A stretch of 64,000 nt of DNA from Streptomyces specialis (GCF_001493375.1 NZ_LN929757.1:109866-173865); one strand, 5' to 3'. Positions 36,334-45,593 are shown, numbered from the stretch's first letter. Notes: generated by a model from the letters alone, not told the origin. Numbers and translations: made by a program.

Positions 36334-36553
36334 GGCGGCAGCCTAACCGCTCCCTCGGACACGGGTGTTGCTTATCGTAACGGTTCGATCGCAGTGGGTC
36401 GCTTCCGCTAGGGTGGCCGACCCCGGGGCTGCGCCACCGACATGAACTCCGGGTTTCCTGATGTCAACGCCGTTATTTCCATGGGGTGGTCATCGGATAA
36501 TCTCTGCCGACGTTCAGCCGCAGAGACGGTTCTGCCCCGAGGAGTGAATCACC

Positions 36554-38404
36554 CTGTCGACCGCCATCCTCACCGGTCCGCCCCCACCCGGGTCGCCTCT
36601 CGCGGACGATCTGCGCGGCCTGGGATTCGCCGTCCGGGTGGCCGACGAGAACGCCGGACCGGCGGCCACGCTGGCGGACGTCCCGGCCGGTGAACGGGTC
36701 GCCGTCGTCGATCCCCGCTTCGTCGGCCACCGCCACAGCCTGCGGCTCGGCCTCACCGACCCCCGCTTCCCCGCCTCGGCCGTCCCCGGCGCCGTCGCCG
36801 TCCAGCCCGCCGGACGCGCCGCGCTCGCCGCCGCCCTGGCCGGACTCGCCGCCGCCGCACCCGCCGCGTACGGCGACCCCGCGCCGGCCGGACACCCGGT
36901 CGCCGCACCGACCGTGACCGGCTGCCTGCCCGACCGGATCGCCGCGCGCCTCGAAACGGCCGGCACCCCCGTGCACCGCCCCGACCTCGGCCCGCTGGTG
37001 GCCGCCGTCCCCGCCACCACCGCCGACCGCGAGCGCGCCACCGGGGCCGTCGCCGCCGTGGACGACGAGGACGTACGGCTGCGCGCCGCCGTCAAGTCCC
37101 GCGACGGGTTCCTCACCACCCACGCCATCAGCCCCTGGTCCCGCTACCTCGCGCGCTGGTGCGCCCGCCGGGGCCTGACCCCCAACCAGGTCACCACCGC
37201 CTCGCTGATCACGGCCCTGATCGCGGCGGGCTGCGCCGCCACCGGCACCCGCGCCGGGTTCGCCGCGGCGGGCCTGCTGCTGCTCGCCTCCTTCGTCCTC
37301 GACTGCGCCGACGGCCAGCTCGCCCGCTACGCCCTGCGGTACTCCACCCTCGGCGCCTGGCTCGACGCCACGTTCGACCGCGCCAAGGAGTACGCCTACT
37401 ACGCCGGGCTCGCCCTCGGCGCGGCCCGCGGCGGCGACGACGTCTGGGCCCTGGCCCTGGGCGCGATGGTCCTCCAGACCACCCGCCACATCGTGGACTT
37501 CGCCTTCAACGAGGCCCACCCGCCCGCGCCGGGCGCGGCCTCACCGGGCGCCACCGCCCTCTCCGGCCGGCTGGACCGGATCGGCTGGACCGTGTGGCTG
37601 CGCCGTGTGATCGTGCTGCCCATCGGGGAACGCTGGGCCCTGATCGCCGTGCTCACCGCGTTCACCACGCCGCGCGTCACGTTCACCGTGCTGCTGGCCG
37701 CCGGCGGCTTCGCCGCCTGCTACACCACCGCCGGACGCCTGCTGCGCTCACGGCGCCTGCGCTCCAGCGGCCCCCGGGCCGCCACCGCGCTCGCCGGACT
37801 CGCCGACAGCGGGCCCCTCGCGGACGCCGTGGCCCGGGCGCGCCCGCGCCCGGCCGGCGGCCGTGCCACCGCGCCGCTGTGGGCCCTGACCGGCACCGCG
37901 GCCCTGATCGGCGTGCTCCTGGCCACCGCGGGCGACGGCGGCTGGTACGGGGTCGCGGCGGCGGCCGGTTACGCCCTCTGCGCCGGGCGCGCCGTCGCCG
38001 CCCCCCTGGAGCGCCCGTTCGACTGGGGGCTCCCGCCGCTGTTCCGCTGCGGCGAATACCTGGCCGTTCTGCTCGTCGCCGCCCGCAGCGAGGTGAACGG
38101 AGCGTTGCCCTCGGCGTTCTTTCTGGTGGCCGCTTGCGCCTACCATCATTACGACACGGTGTACCGCCTCCGCGGCGGCGCCGGGGCGCCCCCCCGCCGG
38201 CTGGTCCTGGCCGCCGGCGGTCACGAGGGCCGCGCCCTGGCGGTCACCACCGCCGCCGCCCTCTGGGCGACCGGGCAGGGCCTCACCCTCGCGCTCGCGG
38301 TCCTCGGCGCGGCCCTGGCATCCCTGGTGCTGGGGGAGAGCATCCGCTTCTGGATCTCCTCCCGAGCACCCGCCGTACACGACGAAACTGGAGAACCCGC
38401 ATGA
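36554..38404 (+). CDS. Large CDP-alcohol phosphatidyltransferase family protein, CTG start
   Basis: A 616-residue membrane protein. Residues 1-150 form an Ala/Val-rich soluble domain with no motif I recognise. From about 195 comes the CDP-alcohol phosphotransferase motif DCADGQLAR, then G-x3-D-x3-D (GAWLDATFD), complete with all catalytic Asp residues, and about eight membrane helices after it. It would transfer a phospho-alcohol from CDP to a polyol or lipid. No ATG or GTG lies near the ribosome site; a CTG at 36554, nine bases after GAGGAG, gives the start STAILTG. In-frame GTG at 36638 is the alternative. First gene of an overlapping operon. Confidence 0.82.
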   Translation: MSTAILTGPPPPGSPLADDLRGLGFAVRVADENAGPAATLADVPAGERVAVVDPRFVGHRHSLRLGLTDPRFPASAVPGAVAVQPAGRAALAAALAGLAAAAPAAYGDPAPAGHPVAAPTVTGCLPDRIAARLETAGTPVHRPDLGPLVAAVPATTADRERATGAVAAVDDEDVRLRAAVKSRDGFLTTHAISPWSRYLARWCARRGLTPNQVTTASLITALIAAGCAATGTRAGFAAAGLLLLASFVLDCADGQLARYALRYSTLGAWLDATFDRAKEYAYYAGLALGAARGGDDVWALALGAMVLQTTRHIVDFAFNEAHPPAPGAASPGATALSGRLDRIGWTVWLRRVIVLPIGERWALIAVLTAFTTPRVTFTVLLAAGGFAACYTTAGRLLRSRRLRSSGPRAATALAGLADSGPLADAVARARPRPAGGRATAPLWALTGTAALIGVLLATAGDGGWYGVAAAAGYALCAGRAVAAPLERPFDWGLPPLFRCGEYLAVLLVAARSEVNGALPSAFFLVAACAYHHYDTVYRLRGGAGAPPRRLVLAAGGHEGRALAVTTAAALWATGQGLTLALAVLGAALASLVLGESIRFWISSRAPAVHDETGEPA

Positions 38405-39150
38405 TCGGCCTCATCCTGGCCGCCGGCGCCGGTCGGCGTCTTCGCCCCTACACCGACACCCTGCCCAAGGCCCTGGTCCCGGTCATCGACCCGGACGGCG
38501 AGGACAGCAGGACGGTCGTCGACCTGACCCTGGCGAACTTCGCCGAGGTCGGCCTGACGGACGCCGCGATCGTCGTCGGCTACCGCAAGGAAGCGGTGTA
38601 CGAACGCAAGGAGGCGCTGGAGCGCCGCTACGGCGTCCGCCTCACCCTCGTCGAGAACGACAAGGCCGAGGAGTGGAACAACGCCTACTCCCTGTGGTGC
38701 GCCCGCGACGTCATCGCCGAGGGCGTCATCCTGGCCAACGGCGACACCGTGCACCCGGTCTCCGTCGAGAAGACCCTGCTGGGCGCCCGCGGCAGCGGGA
38801 GGATCATCCTCGCGCTGGACACCGTCAAGCACCTGGCCGACGAGGAGATGAAGGTCGTCGCCGACCCCGAGAAGGGCGTCCAGCGCATCACCAAGCTGAT
38901 GGACCCGGCCGAGGCCACCGGTGAGTACATCGGCGTCACCCTCATCGAGCCCGAGGCCGCCGCGGACCTGGCCGACGCGCTGCGCGTCACATTCGAACGC
39001 GACCCCCAGCTCTACTACGAGGACGGGTACCAGGAGCTGGTCGACCGCGGCTTCCGTGTCGACACCGCCCCCATCGGCGACGTGAGCTGGGTCGAGATCG
39101 ACAACCACGACGACCTCGCCAGGGGACGGGAGATCGCGTGCCGGTACTGA
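38401..39150 (+). CDS. Sugar/polyol-phosphate nucleotidyltransferase
   Basis: A 249-residue NTP_transferase. The N-terminal LAAGAGRRLRPYTDTLPKAL loop carries the G-x-G-x-R and PK motifs; metal-binding Asp is in ANGDTVHP, with a second in VEIDNHDDL. By context (overlapping CDP-alcohol transferases) it may be a cytidylyltransferase making a CDP-polyol, similar in outline to inositol-1-phosphate cytidylyltransferases. The ATG overlaps the upstream stop (ATGA). Confidence 0.88.
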   Translation: MIGLILAAGAGRRLRPYTDTLPKALVPVIDPDGEDSRTVVDLTLANFAEVGLTDAAIVVGYRKEAVYERKEALERRYGVRLTLVENDKAEEWNNAYSLWCARDVIAEGVILANGDTVHPVSVEKTLLGARGSGRIILALDTVKHLADEEMKVVADPEKGVQRITKLMDPAEATGEYIGVTLIEPEAAADLADALRVTFERDPQLYYEDGYQELVDRGFRVDTAPIGDVSWVEIDNHDDLARGREIACRY

Positions 39151-40199
39151 CCCGCCTCATCCCGTCCCCCGTCTCGGTCGACATCACCGCCGGGGCCCTG
39201 GACAACCTGGCGGGGCTCCTGGCCGACCAGCGCATCTCCTCCTCCGGCCGGCTGGCCGTCGCCATCAGCAACGGCTCCGGCGCCGCGCTGCGCGAGCGGC
39301 TGACCCCGGCGCTGCCCGGTGCCGACTGGTACGAGGTGGGCGGCGGCACCATCGACGCGGCCGTGCAGCTCGCCGACGCCATGCGCGCCGGCCACTACGA
39401 CGCCGTGGTCGGCCTCGGCGGCGGCAAGATCATCGACGCCGCCAAGTACGCCTCGGCGCGCGTCGGCCTGCCGATGGTCGCCGTGGCGACGAACCTCTCG
39501 CACGACGGCATCTGCTCCCCGGTGTCGATCCTGGACAACGACGCCGGGCGCGGCTCCTACGGTGTGCCGACGCCGATCGCGCTGGTCGTGGATCTCGACG
39601 TGATCCGCCAGGCGCCGGTCCGGTACGTCCGCTCCGGCATCGGGGACGCCGTCTCCAACATCTCGGCCATCGCGGACTGGGAGCTGTCGCACCGGGAGAC
39701 CGGCGAGCAGATCGACGGCCTCGCCGCGGCGATGGCCCGGCAGGCGGGCGAGGCCGTGCTGCGCCACCCCGACGGCTGCGGCGACGACCCCTTCCTCACC
39801 GTGCTCGCCGAGGCGCTGGTGCTCTCCGGCATCGCCATGTCGATCGCCGGGCACACCCGGCCGTCCTCCGGCGCCTGCCACGAGATCTCCCACGCGCTGG
39901 ACCTGCTGTACCCGCGGCGCTCGGCGCTCCACGGCGAACAGGTCGGGCTGGGCGCGGCCTTCGCCATGCACCTGCGCGGGGAGTCCGGCCACTGCGGGCT
40001 GATCGCCGAGACACTGCGGCGGCACGGGCTGCCCGTGCTGCCCGACGACATCGGCTTCTCCGCCGACGAGTTCGTCACGGCCGTCGCCTTCGCGCCGCAG
40101 ACCAGGCCCGGGCGGTACACCATCCTCGAACACCTCGACCTGACCAACGACCAGATCCGGGACGCGTACGCCGACTATGTCAAAACCATCGGTAGCTGA
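39138..40199 (+). CDS. sn-Glycerol-1-phosphate dehydrogenase-like enzyme
   Basis: A 353-residue iron/zinc-dependent dehydrogenase of the G1PDH/AraM group. NAD motif GLGGGKIIDAAKYA; substrate segment ATNLSHDGICSPVS; metal ligands in the DAVSN Asp, the His of GACHEISHALD and the His of LHGEQVGLG. It would reduce dihydroxyacetone phosphate to sn-glycerol-1-phosphate or handle a related polyol phosphate. It overlaps both neighbours (13 and 23 bases), so it belongs to the CDP-alcohol operon, presumably supplying the polyol phosphate. Confidence 0.85.
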   Translation: MPVLTRLIPSPVSVDITAGALDNLAGLLADQRISSSGRLAVAISNGSGAALRERLTPALPGADWYEVGGGTIDAAVQLADAMRAGHYDAVVGLGGGKIIDAAKYASARVGLPMVAVATNLSHDGICSPVSILDNDAGRGSYGVPTPIALVVDLDVIRQAPVRYVRSGIGDAVSNISAIADWELSHRETGEQIDGLAAAMARQAGEAVLRHPDGCGDDPFLTVLAEALVLSGIAMSIAGHTRPSSGACHEISHALDLLYPRRSALHGEQVGLGAAFAMHLRGESGHCGLIAETLRRHGLPVLPDDIGFSADEFVTAVAFAPQTRPGRYTILEHLDLTNDQIRDAYADYVKTIGS

Positions 40200-40962
40200 A
40201 CTCCGCCCGGTCGTTCACCCGCCCGGGGTGAAGGACCGGCGCAGCGGTGAGCACTGGGCCGGGCGCCTGTACATGCGGGAGATCTCGCTGCGCTGGACCC
40301 GGCATCTGGTGGCGACCCGGATCACGCCGAACCAGCTCACGTACCTGATGGTCGTCGCCGGGATCGCGGCCGGCGCGGTCCTGCTCGTGCCCGGCCTCGC
40401 CGGGGCGCTGCTCGCGGCGCTGCTCATCCAGCTCTATCTGCTCCTGGACTGCGTGGACGGCGAGGTCGCCCGCTGGCGTGGGCAGACCTCCGTCACCGGG
40501 GTCTACCTGGACCGTGTGGGCCACTACCTGGCCGAGGCCGCGCTGCTGGCCGGTTTCGGGCTGCGGGCCGCCGACGTGTTCGCCGTCGAGGAGCCGGCGC
40601 CGAACTGGCTGTGGGCGTTCCTCGGCACGGTGGCGGCGCTGGGCGCCATCCTGATCAAGGCCGAGACCGATCTGGTGGACGTCGCCCGGACCCGCGGCGG
40701 GCTGTCCGCGGTGCGCGAGGAGGCGGCGACACCGCGTTCGCAGGGGCTGGCGCTGGCGCGGCGGGCCGCCGCCGCGCTGAAGTTCCACCGGCTGGTCGGC
40801 GGTGTCGAGGCGTCCCTGCTGATCCTCGCGCTGGCGGTGCTCGACATGTTCGGCGGCGACCTGTTCTTCACCCGGCTCGGGGTGGCGCTGCTGGCGGCGA
40901 TCGCCGTGACGCAGACCCTGCTGCATCTGGTCTCCGTCCTCGCCTCCAGCAGGCTGCGGTGA
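40177..40962 (+). CDS. CDP-alcohol phosphatidyltransferase, second copy
   Basis: A 261-residue membrane enzyme. The family motif begins DCVDGEVAR and continues to GVYLDRVGH, where the last catalytic Asp of D-x3-D is a His. Five to six membrane helices. The N-terminal basic segment (PGVKDRRSGEHWAGRLYMRE) is cytoplasmic. It overlaps the dehydrogenase and the glycosyltransferase genes. The changed residue suggests an altered mechanism, or that this copy is not a standard transferase. Confidence 0.85.
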   Translation: MSKPSVAELRPVVHPPGVKDRRSGEHWAGRLYMREISLRWTRHLVATRITPNQLTYLMVVAGIAAGAVLLVPGLAGALLAALLIQLYLLLDCVDGEVARWRGQTSVTGVYLDRVGHYLAEAALLAGFGLRAADVFAVEEPAPNWLWAFLGTVAALGAILIKAETDLVDVARTRGGLSAVREEAATPRSQGLALARRAAAALKFHRLVGGVEASLLILALAVLDMFGGDLFFTRLGVALLAAIAVTQTLLHLVSVLASSRLR

Positions 40963-41855
40963 TCACGGTGACGTCGTCACGGCTCAAACTCGGCGCGGTC
41001 GTCCTCACGATGGGCGACCGTCCCGAGGATCTGGGTGCGCTGCTGGACTCGGTGGCCGCGCAGGAGGGCGAGCCGGTCGAGGTGGTGGTGGTCGGCAACG
41101 GCGCCGAGCTGGGGGGCCTCCCGAAGGGCGTGCGCAGTCTGGAGCTGCCGGAGAACCTCGGCGTTCCCGGTGGCCGGAATGTGGGCATCGAGGCGTTCGG
41201 CCCGGGCGGCCGTGACGTCGACGTACTGCTGTTTCTGGACGACGACGGTCTGCTTCCGGACAAAGGTACGGCCGAATTGATTCGCTCGGCGTTCGACGCC
41301 GACCCCCGGCTCGGCATCGTCAGCTTCCGCATCGCGGACCCCGACAGCGGGGTCACGCAGCGGCGCCACGTGCCCCGGCTCCGGGCCTCGGACCCGATGC
41401 GGTCCTCCCCGGTCACCACGTTCCTCGGCGGCGCGAGCGCCGTGCGGACCCGGGTCTTCCAGGAGGTCGGCGGGCTGCCGGACGACTTCTTCTACGCCCA
41501 CGAGGAGACGGATCTGGCGTGGCGGGCCCTGGACGCGGGCTGGAACATCCACTATCGCGCCGATCTGCTCCTGCTCCATCCCGCCACCTCGCCGTCCCGG
41601 CACGCCGTGTACTACCGCATGATCGCCAGGAACCGGGTCTGGCTGGCCCGCCGCAACCTGCCGCTGCCGCTGGTCCCCGCGTACCTGTCGGTGTGGCTGC
41701 TGCTCACCCTGCTGCGCCGGCCGCCGCTGCCCGCGCTGAAGGCGTGGTTCAAGGGGTTCGCCGAGGGCTGGCGCACCGCGTGCGGTCCACGCAGGCCCAT
41801 GCGTTGGCGTACGGTATGGCGCCTGACCCGGCTGGGACGACCTCCCGTCATCTGA
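40959..41855 (+). CDS. Family 2 glycosyltransferase
   Basis: A 298-residue GT-A enzyme similar to rhamnosyltransferases. The N-terminal VVLTMGDRPEDL segment and the DDD metal motif in LLFLDDDGLLP are clear. HEETDLAWRALDAG is the typical ED/acceptor motif. The C-terminal helix (PAYLSVWLLLTLL) may bind the membrane. The GTG overlaps the upstream stop. It probably adds sugar to the product of the CDP-alcohol enzymes. Confidence 0.9.
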   Translation: MITVTSSRLKLGAVVLTMGDRPEDLGALLDSVAAQEGEPVEVVVVGNGAELGGLPKGVRSLELPENLGVPGGRNVGIEAFGPGGRDVDVLLFLDDDGLLPDKGTAELIRSAFDADPRLGIVSFRIADPDSGVTQRRHVPRLRASDPMRSSPVTTFLGGASAVRTRVFQEVGGLPDDFFYAHEETDLAWRALDAGWNIHYRADLLLLHPATSPSRHAVYYRMIARNRVWLARRNLPLPLVPAYLSVWLLLTLLRRPPLPALKAWFKGFAEGWRTACGPRRPMRWRTVWRLTRLGRPPVI

Positions 41856-41879
41856 CAAGCTCGGGTCTGAGACCATCCT

Positions 41880-41901
41880 GAAGCCGCCCGATCGCGGCTT
41901 C
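41880..41901 (+). terminator. Intra-operon hairpin
   Basis: gaagccgc and gcggcttc pair perfectly with a six-base loop (ccgatc) and are followed by ttcc, between the glycosyltransferase and the ABC permease gene. It may attenuate transcription into the exporter genes. Confidence 0.6.
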
Positions 41902-41936
41902 TTCCAGCCTGTGCCCTGTGAGGACGATTTTCCAAG

Positions 41937-42851
41937 GTGAGTGAGACCACGCACGAAAGTGCGCCCACCCGTGAGGTGTCGCCGGCCGAACTGGCGGCGC
42001 AGTACGGACTGTCCGTCAGCGGTGCGCGCCCGTCGCTGCTGGACTACGTGCGGCAGTTGTGGGGGCGCCGGTATTTCATAGTCGCCTTCTCCCAGGCGAA
42101 ACTTACCGCGCAGTACAGCCAGGCGAAACTGGGGCAGTTGTGGCAGGTCTTCACGCCGCTGCTCAACGCCCTGGTCTACTACCTGATCTTCGGGCGGTTG
42201 CTGGGCGGGCGCGGTGAAATGGGCGACGACGAATACATCCCGTTCCTGGTGACCGGGGTCTTCGTCTTCACCTTCACCCAGGCGTCGGTGCTCGCCGGGG
42301 TGAAGTCCATCTCGGGCAACCTGGGTCTGGTGCGGGCACTGCACTTCCCGCGCGCCTCGCTGCCGATCTCCTTCTCGCTCCAGCAACTCCAGCAGCTTCT
42401 CTTCGCGATGGTCATCCTGGTCGCCGTGATGCTCGGGTTCCGGCACTGGCCGTCGTGGACGTGGCTCCTGGTGATCCCCGCGCTGGTGCTCCAGTTCGTC
42501 TTCAACGCCGGGCTCGCCATGCTCTTCGCGCGGTGGGGCAGCCACACCCCGGACCTTGTGCAGCTCATGCCGTTCGTTCTGCGGACCTGGATGTACGCCT
42601 CGGGCGTCATGTTCCCCCTGCGCTACACGGTCGAGTCGACCGCGAAGTGGCCGGGCTGGGTGGCGGATATCCTGGAGGCCAATCCGGCCGCGGTCTACAT
42701 GGACCTCATGCGGTTCTCCCTCATGAGCGGCCCCTATCACGACTCGATTCCGGCCAACACCTGGCTGCTGGCCATCGGCTGGGCGCTGGTCGTCGGGGTC
42801 GGCGGCTTCGTGTACTTCTGGCAGGCGGAGGAGCGGTACGGCCGTGGCTGA
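41937..42851 (+). CDS. ABC-2 type polysaccharide exporter permease
   Basis: A 304-residue TagG/Wzm-like permease with six membrane helices (YFIVAFSQ amphipathic start; ALVYYLIFGRLLGG; FLVTGVFVFTFTQ; ILVAVMLGF; GVMFPLRY; the last near the C-terminus). It forms the exporter with the ATPase whose start overlaps its stop by eight bases. Its position after the glycosyltransferase argues for export of a lipid-linked glycopolymer. GTG start; the Shine-Dalgarno is weak. Confidence 0.9.
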   Translation: MSETTHESAPTREVSPAELAAQYGLSVSGARPSLLDYVRQLWGRRYFIVAFSQAKLTAQYSQAKLGQLWQVFTPLLNALVYYLIFGRLLGGRGEMGDDEYIPFLVTGVFVFTFTQASVLAGVKSISGNLGLVRALHFPRASLPISFSLQQLQQLLFAMVILVAVMLGFRHWPSWTWLLVIPALVLQFVFNAGLAMLFARWGSHTPDLVQLMPFVLRTWMYASGVMFPLRYTVESTAKWPGWVADILEANPAAVYMDLMRFSLMSGPYHDSIPANTWLLAIGWALVVGVGGFVYFWQAEERYGRG

Positions 42852-43641
42852 CAAGGAGAACGCCACCGGGCTGGTGGCGGACGACGGCCGGGTCCCGACC
42901 GTCATCGCCGACGATCTGCACATCGTCTACCGCGTCTACGGCGGGGGTGGCCGGGGCAGTGCGACGGCCGCGCTGCGCCGCATCGTGCGCCGCGAGCCGA
43001 GCGCCCGGGTCCGCGAGGTGCACGCCGTGCGCGGCGTCAGCTTCGTCGCCTACCGGGGCGAGGCCATCGGCCTGATCGGCACCAACGGCTCGGGCAAGTC
43101 GACGCTGCTGCGGGCCATCGCCGGGCTGCTGCCCGCCGAGCGCGGCCGGGTCTACACCGACGGCCAGCCCTCGCTGCTGGGCGTGAACGCCGCGCTGATG
43201 AACGACCTGACCGGCGAGCGCAACGTGATCCTCGGCGGACTCGCGATGGGCATGACCCGCGAGCAGGTCCGGCAGCGCTACAACGGCATCGTGGAGTTCT
43301 CCGGGATCAACGAGAAGGACGACTTCATCAGCCTCCCGATGCGGACCTACTCCTCGGGCATGCAGGCCAGGCTCCGGTTCGCGATCGCCGCCGCCAAGGA
43401 CCACGACGTGCTGATGATCGACGAGGCGCTCGCCACCGGCGACAAGAAGTTCCAGCGGCGTTCGGAGGAGCGCATCCGCGAGATGCGCGCCGAGGCCGGC
43501 ACGGTCTTCCTGGTCAGCCACAACAACAAGTCGATCCGGGACACCTGTGACCGGGTGCTGTGGCTGGAGAAGGGGGAGCTGGTCATGGACGGCCCCACCG
43601 ATCAGGTGCTGAAGGCGTACGAGGAGGAGACCGGCAAGTAG
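42844..43641 (+). CDS. ABC-2 type polysaccharide exporter ATPase
   Basis: A 265-residue TagH/Wzt-like ATPase. Walker A GTNGSGKST, signature YSSGMQARL, Walker B VLMIDEALATGD (the DEALATGD form typical of polysaccharide exporters) and H-loop VSHNNKS. An N-terminal extension (residues 1-55) precedes the ABC domain. There is no C-terminal carbohydrate-binding domain as in O-antigen Wzt. Last gene of the operon, ended by the hairpin at 43668. Confidence 0.92.
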   Translation: MADKENATGLVADDGRVPTVIADDLHIVYRVYGGGGRGSATAALRRIVRREPSARVREVHAVRGVSFVAYRGEAIGLIGTNGSGKSTLLRAIAGLLPAERGRVYTDGQPSLLGVNAALMNDLTGERNVILGGLAMGMTREQVRQRYNGIVEFSGINEKDDFISLPMRTYSSGMQARLRFAIAAAKDHDVLMIDEALATGDKKFQRRSEERIREMRAEAGTVFLVSHNNKSIRDTCDRVLWLEKGELVMDGPTDQVLKAYEEETGK

Positions 43642-43667
43642 GCGACCGCCGGTCCGGCCGTACCCCA

Positions 43668-43694
43668 CCGCCCCGAACCGCGTGTCCGGGGCGG
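43668..43694 (+). terminator. Terminator after the ABC exporter operon
   Basis: ccgccccg (43668) pairs with cggggcgg (43687) across an 11-base loop. It separates the envelope operon from hpnC. The AT-rich stretch behind it (aggtaaaaatacgaac) is the likely hpn promoter region. Confidence 0.7.
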
Positions 43695-43755
43695 CGCCCA
43701 TCTGATCATTAGGTAAAAATACGAACATGACGGCAATGGTGAGGGTGGGCCGCAC

Positions 43756-44655
43756 GTGCTGAGCGCAGCCGGGGACCGCCCCGCGGACGCGGTGCTGGCG
43801 AAGGCCGCGCACGAGAACTTCCCGGTCGCGCCCCGCTTCCTGCCCCGCGCCTGGCGGGACGACCTCATGGCCGTCTACGGCTTCGCCCGGCTGGTCGACG
43901 ACATCGGCGACGGCGACCTGCCGCCCGGCGGCGCCGACGCCGCCCTGCTCGGCCTCGACGCCGCCCGCGCCGGCGACCGGCTCGCCCTGCTCGACGCGCT
44001 GGAGACCGACCTGCGGCGCGTCTTCGACACCCGGGCGGATCCGTACCACCCGCTGCTGCGCGGCCTGGTCCCCACGGTGCGCCGCGCCGGGCTCACCCCC
44101 GACCCGTTCCTCGCCCTCATCGAGGCCAACCGCCTCGACCAGCGGGTCCACCGGTACGCCACCTTCGAGGAGCTCCTCGGCTACTGCGAGCTGTCCGCCA
44201 ACCCCGTCGGCCGGCTCGTCCTCGCCATCACCGGCACCGCGAGCCCCGCCGCCGTCGGCCGCTCCGACGCCGTGTGCACCGCCCTCCAGATCATCGAGCA
44301 CCTCCAGGACGTCGCCGAGGACCTCGCCGCGGGCCGGATCTACCTCCCGGCCGACGCCATGCGCCGCTTCCGCGTCACCGAGGCCGACCTGGCGGCCCCC
44401 ACCGCCAACGCCTCCGTGCGCACCCTGGTGGCACACCTGACCGATCGGGCACGTAGGCTGCTGGACGAGGGCGCGCCGCTGCTCGGCGACGCCCCCGGGC
44501 GGCTGAGGCTGCTGCTGGCCGGGTTCGTCGGCGGCGGCAGGGCGGCGGCCCAGGCCATCGCCGACGCCGGATACGACGTGCTGGCAGGGCCGCCCAGGGC
44601 GACCAGGGGCGGACTGCTGTACGCGGCGGCGACCACCCTGCTAAAAGGATCGTGA
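43756..44655 (+). CDS. hpnC: Squalene synthase HpnC
   Basis: A 299-residue squalene/phytoene-synthase-fold enzyme; with HpnD and HpnE it replaces classical squalene synthase. HpnC turns presqualene diphosphate into hydroxysqualene. The two Asp motifs are LVDDIGDGD and QDVAEDLAAGRIYLP. The GTG start has GAGGGTGGG upstream, and its stop overlaps hpnD. Confidence 0.93.
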   Translation: MLSAAGDRPADAVLAKAAHENFPVAPRFLPRAWRDDLMAVYGFARLVDDIGDGDLPPGGADAALLGLDAARAGDRLALLDALETDLRRVFDTRADPYHPLLRGLVPTVRRAGLTPDPFLALIEANRLDQRVHRYATFEELLGYCELSANPVGRLVLAITGTASPAAVGRSDAVCTALQIIEHLQDVAEDLAAGRIYLPADAMRRFRVTEADLAAPTANASVRTLVAHLTDRARRLLDEGAPLLGDAPGRLRLLLAGFVGGGRAAAQAIADAGYDVLAGPPRATRGGLLYAAATTLLKGS

Positions 44656-45593
44656 GCAGCAAGCCCGTGACCAAGAGCCCCCCGCTGCCGCCCCCCGTCG
44701 CCGCCGCGTACCGCTACTGCGAGACCGTCGCCGCCCTGAACTCCAGGAACTTCAGCTACGGTGTGCGCCTGCTGCCGTCCGGCAAGGTGCTCGCGCTGAC
44801 GGCCGTGTACGCGTTCTCCCGGCGCGTGGACGACATCGGCGACGGCGGCCTGGACACGGACGTCAAGCGGGAACGGCTGGCCGGGGCCCGCGCGCTGCTG
44901 GACCGGGTCCGCGCCGGAGCCGTCACCGAGGACGACACCGACCCCGTCGCGGTCGCCCTCGCCCACGCGGCCGGCGCGTACCCCCTCCCGCTGGACGCCC
45001 TGGACGAGCTGATCGACGGCGTGCTGATGGACGTGCGCGGCACGACCTACGAGACGTGGGAGGACCTGCGCCTGTACTGCCGCCGCGTCGCGGGCACCAT
45101 CGGCCGCATCTCGCTCGGCGTCTTCGGCGTCCGGCCCGGCGCGCCCGACGCGGACCGCGCCGCCGAGTACGCCGACACCCTCGGGCTCGCCCTGCAACTC
45201 ACCAACATCCTGCGCGACATCCGCGAGGACGCCGACAACGGCCGCACCTACCTGCCCGCCGAGGACCTGCGGAAGTTCGCCTGCGCCGGGCCCGACCTGC
45301 TCGCCCCGGGCCCCGAGGCCGACTTCGCCGGGCTGGTCCGGTTCGAGGTCGTGCGCGCGCGGGAGCTGTTCGCGGAGGGCTTCCGGCTGCTGCCGCTCCT
45401 CGACCGCCGCTCCGCCTCCTGCGTCGCCGCCATGGCCGGGATCTACCACGGGCTGCTGGACCGCATCGCCCGCGACCCGTCCGCCGTGCTGCGCGGCCGG
45501 GTCACCCTGCCCGCCGCCCGGAAGGCGCTGGTCGCGGCCCGCGGCCTGACCGGCGTCGACGCCCGCCCGGCCGCCCGGCGGGCGGGGACATGA
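44652..45593 (+). CDS. hpnD: Presqualene diphosphate synthase HpnD
   Basis: A 313-residue paralogue of HpnC that condenses two farnesyl diphosphates to presqualene diphosphate. Motifs: FSRRVDDIGDGG, then NILRDIREDADNGRTYLP (both Asp-rich magnesium sites intact), and YGVRLLPSGKVLALTAVYAF near the start. GTG overlaps the hpnC stop; the stop overlaps hpnE (ATGA). Confidence 0.94.
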   Translation: MSSKPVTKSPPLPPPVAAAYRYCETVAALNSRNFSYGVRLLPSGKVLALTAVYAFSRRVDDIGDGGLDTDVKRERLAGARALLDRVRAGAVTEDDTDPVAVALAHAAGAYPLPLDALDELIDGVLMDVRGTTYETWEDLRLYCRRVAGTIGRISLGVFGVRPGAPDADRAAEYADTLGLALQLTNILRDIREDADNGRTYLPAEDLRKFACAGPDLLAPGPEADFAGLVRFEVVRARELFAEGFRLLPLLDRRSASCVAAMAGIYHGLLDRIARDPSAVLRGRVTLPAARKALVAARGLTGVDARPAARRAGT

